A stretch of DNA of 64,000 nt from NCBI GenBank assembly GCA_027405735.1, contig JAPEHQ010000003.1:3472001-3536000 (forward strand), written 5' to 3'. Below the pieces are notes generated by a model. The model was not told where the DNA came from. It ran no database searches and saw only the letters and a program-made list of their open reading frames with translations. Made by a program: the position numbers and the translations under genes. Origin of the DNA: Mucor racemosus (Eukaryota > Mucoromycota > Mucoromycetes > Mucorales > Mucoraceae). The stretch's first letter is position 1. Every line of letters starts with the position of its first letter. This document shows, in pieces, positions 61,426 to 64,000 of the stretch.

Positions 61426-62769
61426 ATGTCAAACGAAGGTACATCTAACGTTGACATTCAACAACTTCTAGCAAAGTTAGATCAACAACAACAATTAATT
61501 GAAAGATTACAAATACAACAGAATAATCAACAATTAGCATTTGAAAGCAAAAATGAATTCTCACAATATGTTAAACAACAAAAGTTAAAAAACTTGGACA
61601 TGCCTAAATATCAAATCAACAATAGCTTGAGAGTATATTTCTTTGAATTTGAACAGCAAGCCAAATACTTAGGAATCACAGACATGGATTTATGCACAGC
61701 TACTTTATGTAAATTTTTACCTGATAACATGAAAAATTGGATCATACATCTCCCAAATGCTATCAAAAGCAAATGGACAACACTAACACAAAATTTATTG
61801 CAATATTTTGGTAAAAGCTTAAACCTTGAACAAAGACAAGGAATAAACAAGTTACAAGCATTAAAACAAAAACGAAATGAATCCATAGCTCAACACACTA
61901 CTAACTGGATTAACACTTATCATATCATTCCTCAAGGAAGTAATATCATTTCAGTAACTGATTTGAGAGATTGGTATGTACAATCACTATATGATATTGG
62001 TTTGGTCGCTACTCTTACTACGTCAATTTTACTTCAAGGCGAACGTGGTACTCCGGCATCTTTAGATTACATCACAAAACAAGCAATGAAAATCGGTTCC
62101 AATTTAGCTGTTTCTAACTATGGAAAAAGTTCATCTTATGATGAACAAGGACCAGATTACACAAAGGATGACCCAATGGACATTGATCATATGAATCAAA
62201 AGAAAAAATTTGATAATAAAAAACAATTCTATAAGAAAAACAAATTCAAGAAAGGCAAAAACAAATTTCAGAACAACAAGATCAATACCAATAATAATGA
62301 ACGACCTAAACTCTATGACAAATTCGGTAATCCAGTATGTGGATATTGCAACGGCAGACACCGCAATTATGAATGCAATCAAAACAACAGATCATTACAC
62401 CAACTTGAAACCAATGAATCGTCGTCAGAAGATATTATTGAATTACAACATATTGATGCAGGATATATAAATCACATAAAAAACGGAAACTCGGTTACAC
62501 CAACAACTGTCATAAAAATGGGATCTAATCAAATTTTAGCTTTATGGGATACTGGTGCTGCAATCACTGCTATCAATTATGAACTTATTAACAAACTTAA
62601 TTTGAATATGGACACTTCAGAAACCATTCAATACGTTGACATCAACAATAATAACAAAACAACATTAGGGATAGTATACATTCAATTGTTTAATACTAAA
62701 GTTAAAGTTCATGTCATTAAGGATTTAGCTAAACAAATGGTCATCGGATTTGACACTATGACCAAGTGA
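61426..62769 (+). CDS. Ty3-type retrotransposon gag-protease
   Basis: 447 codons. Residues ~50-240 are a retrotransposon gag core (MPKYQINNSLRVYFFEFEQQ, CKFLPDNMKNWIIHL, LLQYFGKSLNLEQRQGINKL). A basic Lys/Asn-rich nucleocapsid part follows with a zinc knuckle at 305-317 spaced C-x2-C-x3-H-x4-C, one residue shorter than the usual C-x2-C-x4-H-x4-C. The aspartic protease has its active site in LWDTGAAITAI (Asp375) and a flap-side end VIGFD. The frame closes at TGA (62767-62769), and the very same frame then continues open into reverse transcriptase. This gene is undamaged otherwise, so the element is young or active. Confidence 0.93.
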   Translation: MSNEGTSNVDIQQLLAKLDQQQQLIERLQIQQNNQQLAFESKNEFSQYVKQQKLKNLDMPKYQINNSLRVYFFEFEQQAKYLGITDMDLCTATLCKFLPDNMKNWIIHLPNAIKSKWTTLTQNLLQYFGKSLNLEQRQGINKLQALKQKRNESIAQHTTNWINTYHIIPQGSNIISVTDLRDWYVQSLYDIGLVATLTTSILLQGERGTPASLDYITKQAMKIGSNLAVSNYGKSSSYDEQGPDYTKDDPMDIDHMNQKKKFDNKKQFYKKNKFKKGKNKFQNNKINTNNNERPKLYDKFGNPVCGYCNGRHRNYECNQNNRSLHQLETNESSSEDIIELQHIDAGYINHIKNGNSVTPTTVIKMGSNQILALWDTGAAITAINYELINKLNLNMDTSETIQYVDINNNNKTTLGIVYIQLFNTKVKVHVIKDLAKQMVIGFDTMTK

Positions 62770-64000
62770 AACACTATCATTGAAACAAACAAAAACAGAA
62801 TAAAGTTAACAATCAATGGAAAACAATATTATATACAGTATAGTAAAGTTCAACATCAACAAATCATGTGCACTGATAGTCAGCAAAAACAACTCAATAA
62901 CATTTTAAAAAATTTTCAAACAATATTTCTGTCAGGAGATCAAAAACCTTCTATTACCAACAAGATGGAATGTCACATTGACACAGGTGATCATGAGCCA
63001 ATTTACTCACCTCCAAGATACTATCATCCGAAAATTCAAAAGCAAATTGATGAAAAATTTAAAGAATTAATAAAAAATGGAATAGTAACTAAAGTTGCAT
63101 TCTCGGAATGGGGTTCACCTGTTACTGCTGTCACAAAATCAGACAAATCTATTAGAATTTGTGGTAATTACATCAAATTAAATGCTATAACTAAAACTAT
63201 CAAATATCCATATGTCAATCTTCATTATGCATTGCAATCTCTGGGAAAAGCAAAATTTTTTTCAAAAATCGATCTGATCTCAGGATATTATCAAATTCCG
63301 ATAGCTGAGTGTGATAAATCAAAGTCCGCTCTAGTTACACAGACGTCAATTTACGTTTTCAATTCTATGGGAATGGGAATGAAGAACTCAAGTGCATATT
63401 TTCAATCATTAATGGACAAAGTTTTAGGTGAAATGCGTTATGTATCAGCTATTGCATATCAAGATGACGTAATTTTATATTCAGACAATTTTGATCAACA
63501 TTTACATCATTTGAAGACATTGTTATATAAATTAAAAGAAGCAAACTTATCAATCAACATCAAAAAATGTCAATTCGTTATGAAACAAGTCAAATTTTTA
63601 GGTTTTATAGTTTCGGATCAAGGAATTCAAGCCGACCCAGACAAAGTTCGACCTATTACACAACTACCTCCACCAAAAGATATAAAAGAGTTGGAAAGAT
63701 TTCTTGGAATGACAGGCGTATATCAAAAATTTATCAAGCAATATCAAGTAATCATTGAACCATTGAGAAGATTAAAAATGAAAAATCAAACATTTAGCTG
63801 GAAAGAAGAACAACAAGAAGCATTCACAAAAATCAAGCAACAATTGTCAAATTTACCAAATTTGATACAACCTGATTTTGATAAACAATTTGAACTACAT
63901 ACAGATGCAGCAAATACGGCAGGCATAGCTGTCATACTATGTCAAAGATATGAAGGACATCCATACCCTTTATCATTCGCATCAAGATCTTTATCAAAAC
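62770..64000 (+). CDS. Ty3-type reverse transcriptase / RNase H (partial, after in-frame TGA)
   Basis: 410 codons without a stop, in the same frame as the gag-protease, running off the right edge. RT motifs in order: PPRYYHPKIQKQIDEKF, GIVTKVAFSEWGSPVTAV, FFSKIDLISGYYQIPI (first catalytic Asp), MGMGMKNSSAYFQSLMDK, then the YxDD box as AYQDDVILYS, LGFIVSDQGI and the connection domain FLGMTGVYQKFIKQY. RNase H starts at ELHTDAANTAG. Gln in the YxDD box is unusual for this family, where Ile, Val or Leu is common. Copies DNA from the element's RNA. Integrase is expected past the edge. Confidence 0.92.

Overview
The window is nuclear DNA from a filamentous, early-diverging fungus, most likely a Mucoromycota species; the lineage is an inference. 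It is AT-rich. Its genes are split by many short introns (about 50-70 bp, GTAAGT-type donors, TAG/CAG acceptors), and the set is fungal: a GPI-type GH72 glucanosyltransferase, a KIN4/Frk1-type kinase, a tricalbin, a Bem1-like PX/PB1 protein, an Old Yellow Enzyme and a homeobox protein. ATP synthase beta and ribosomal protein uL4 have clearly more C/T-ending codons than the rest, as expected of highly expressed genes.

Layout. 1-229: the 5' end of a minus-strand gene that runs off the left edge. 230-9900: almost gene-free and repeat-rich, with two copies of a dispersed ~1.1 kb repeat (family A), solo-LTR-like segments, a degenerate GCAC/GCAT-rich repeat block, and a near-perfect ~1 kb inverted repeat around a 0.64 kb spacer whose outer ends carry pieces of a dynein intermediate-chain gene. 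10085-21045: gene block (glyoxalase I, an unrecognised 551-residue protein, Bem1-like, UBX/UBXN4-like, a decayed stretch, ATP synthase beta). 21100-26200: second repeat block, with an inverted family A copy, an LTR and another dynein-fragment element interrupted by a 256 bp solo LTR with a 5-bp target duplication. 26272-39955: gene block (glutamate 5-kinase, GH72 enzyme, KIN4-like kinase, RPL4, HAD phosphatase). 40000-44900: decayed repeats. 44943-55922: gene block (tricalbin, homeodomain protein, TMX2-like thioredoxin protein, Old Yellow Enzyme). 56000-64000: retroelement territory, with family A carrying a short poly(A) retroinsertion bounded by a 14-bp duplication, a broken minus-strand gag/protease element, LTR-like segments, and at the right edge a largely intact Ty3-type retrotransposon whose gag-protease and reverse transcriptase are in one frame separated by a single TGA.

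The genes do not form a pathway cluster; they are ordinary housekeeping and cell-wall/membrane genes separated by transposon-derived islands. The best candidates for something new are the inverted repeat with captured dynein sequence (a potential hairpin-RNA source), the single in-frame TGA in the Ty3-type element, and the A-family repeats. Splice sites were read by eye. All multi-exon models sum to complete in-frame coding lengths, but none has been checked against transcripts.
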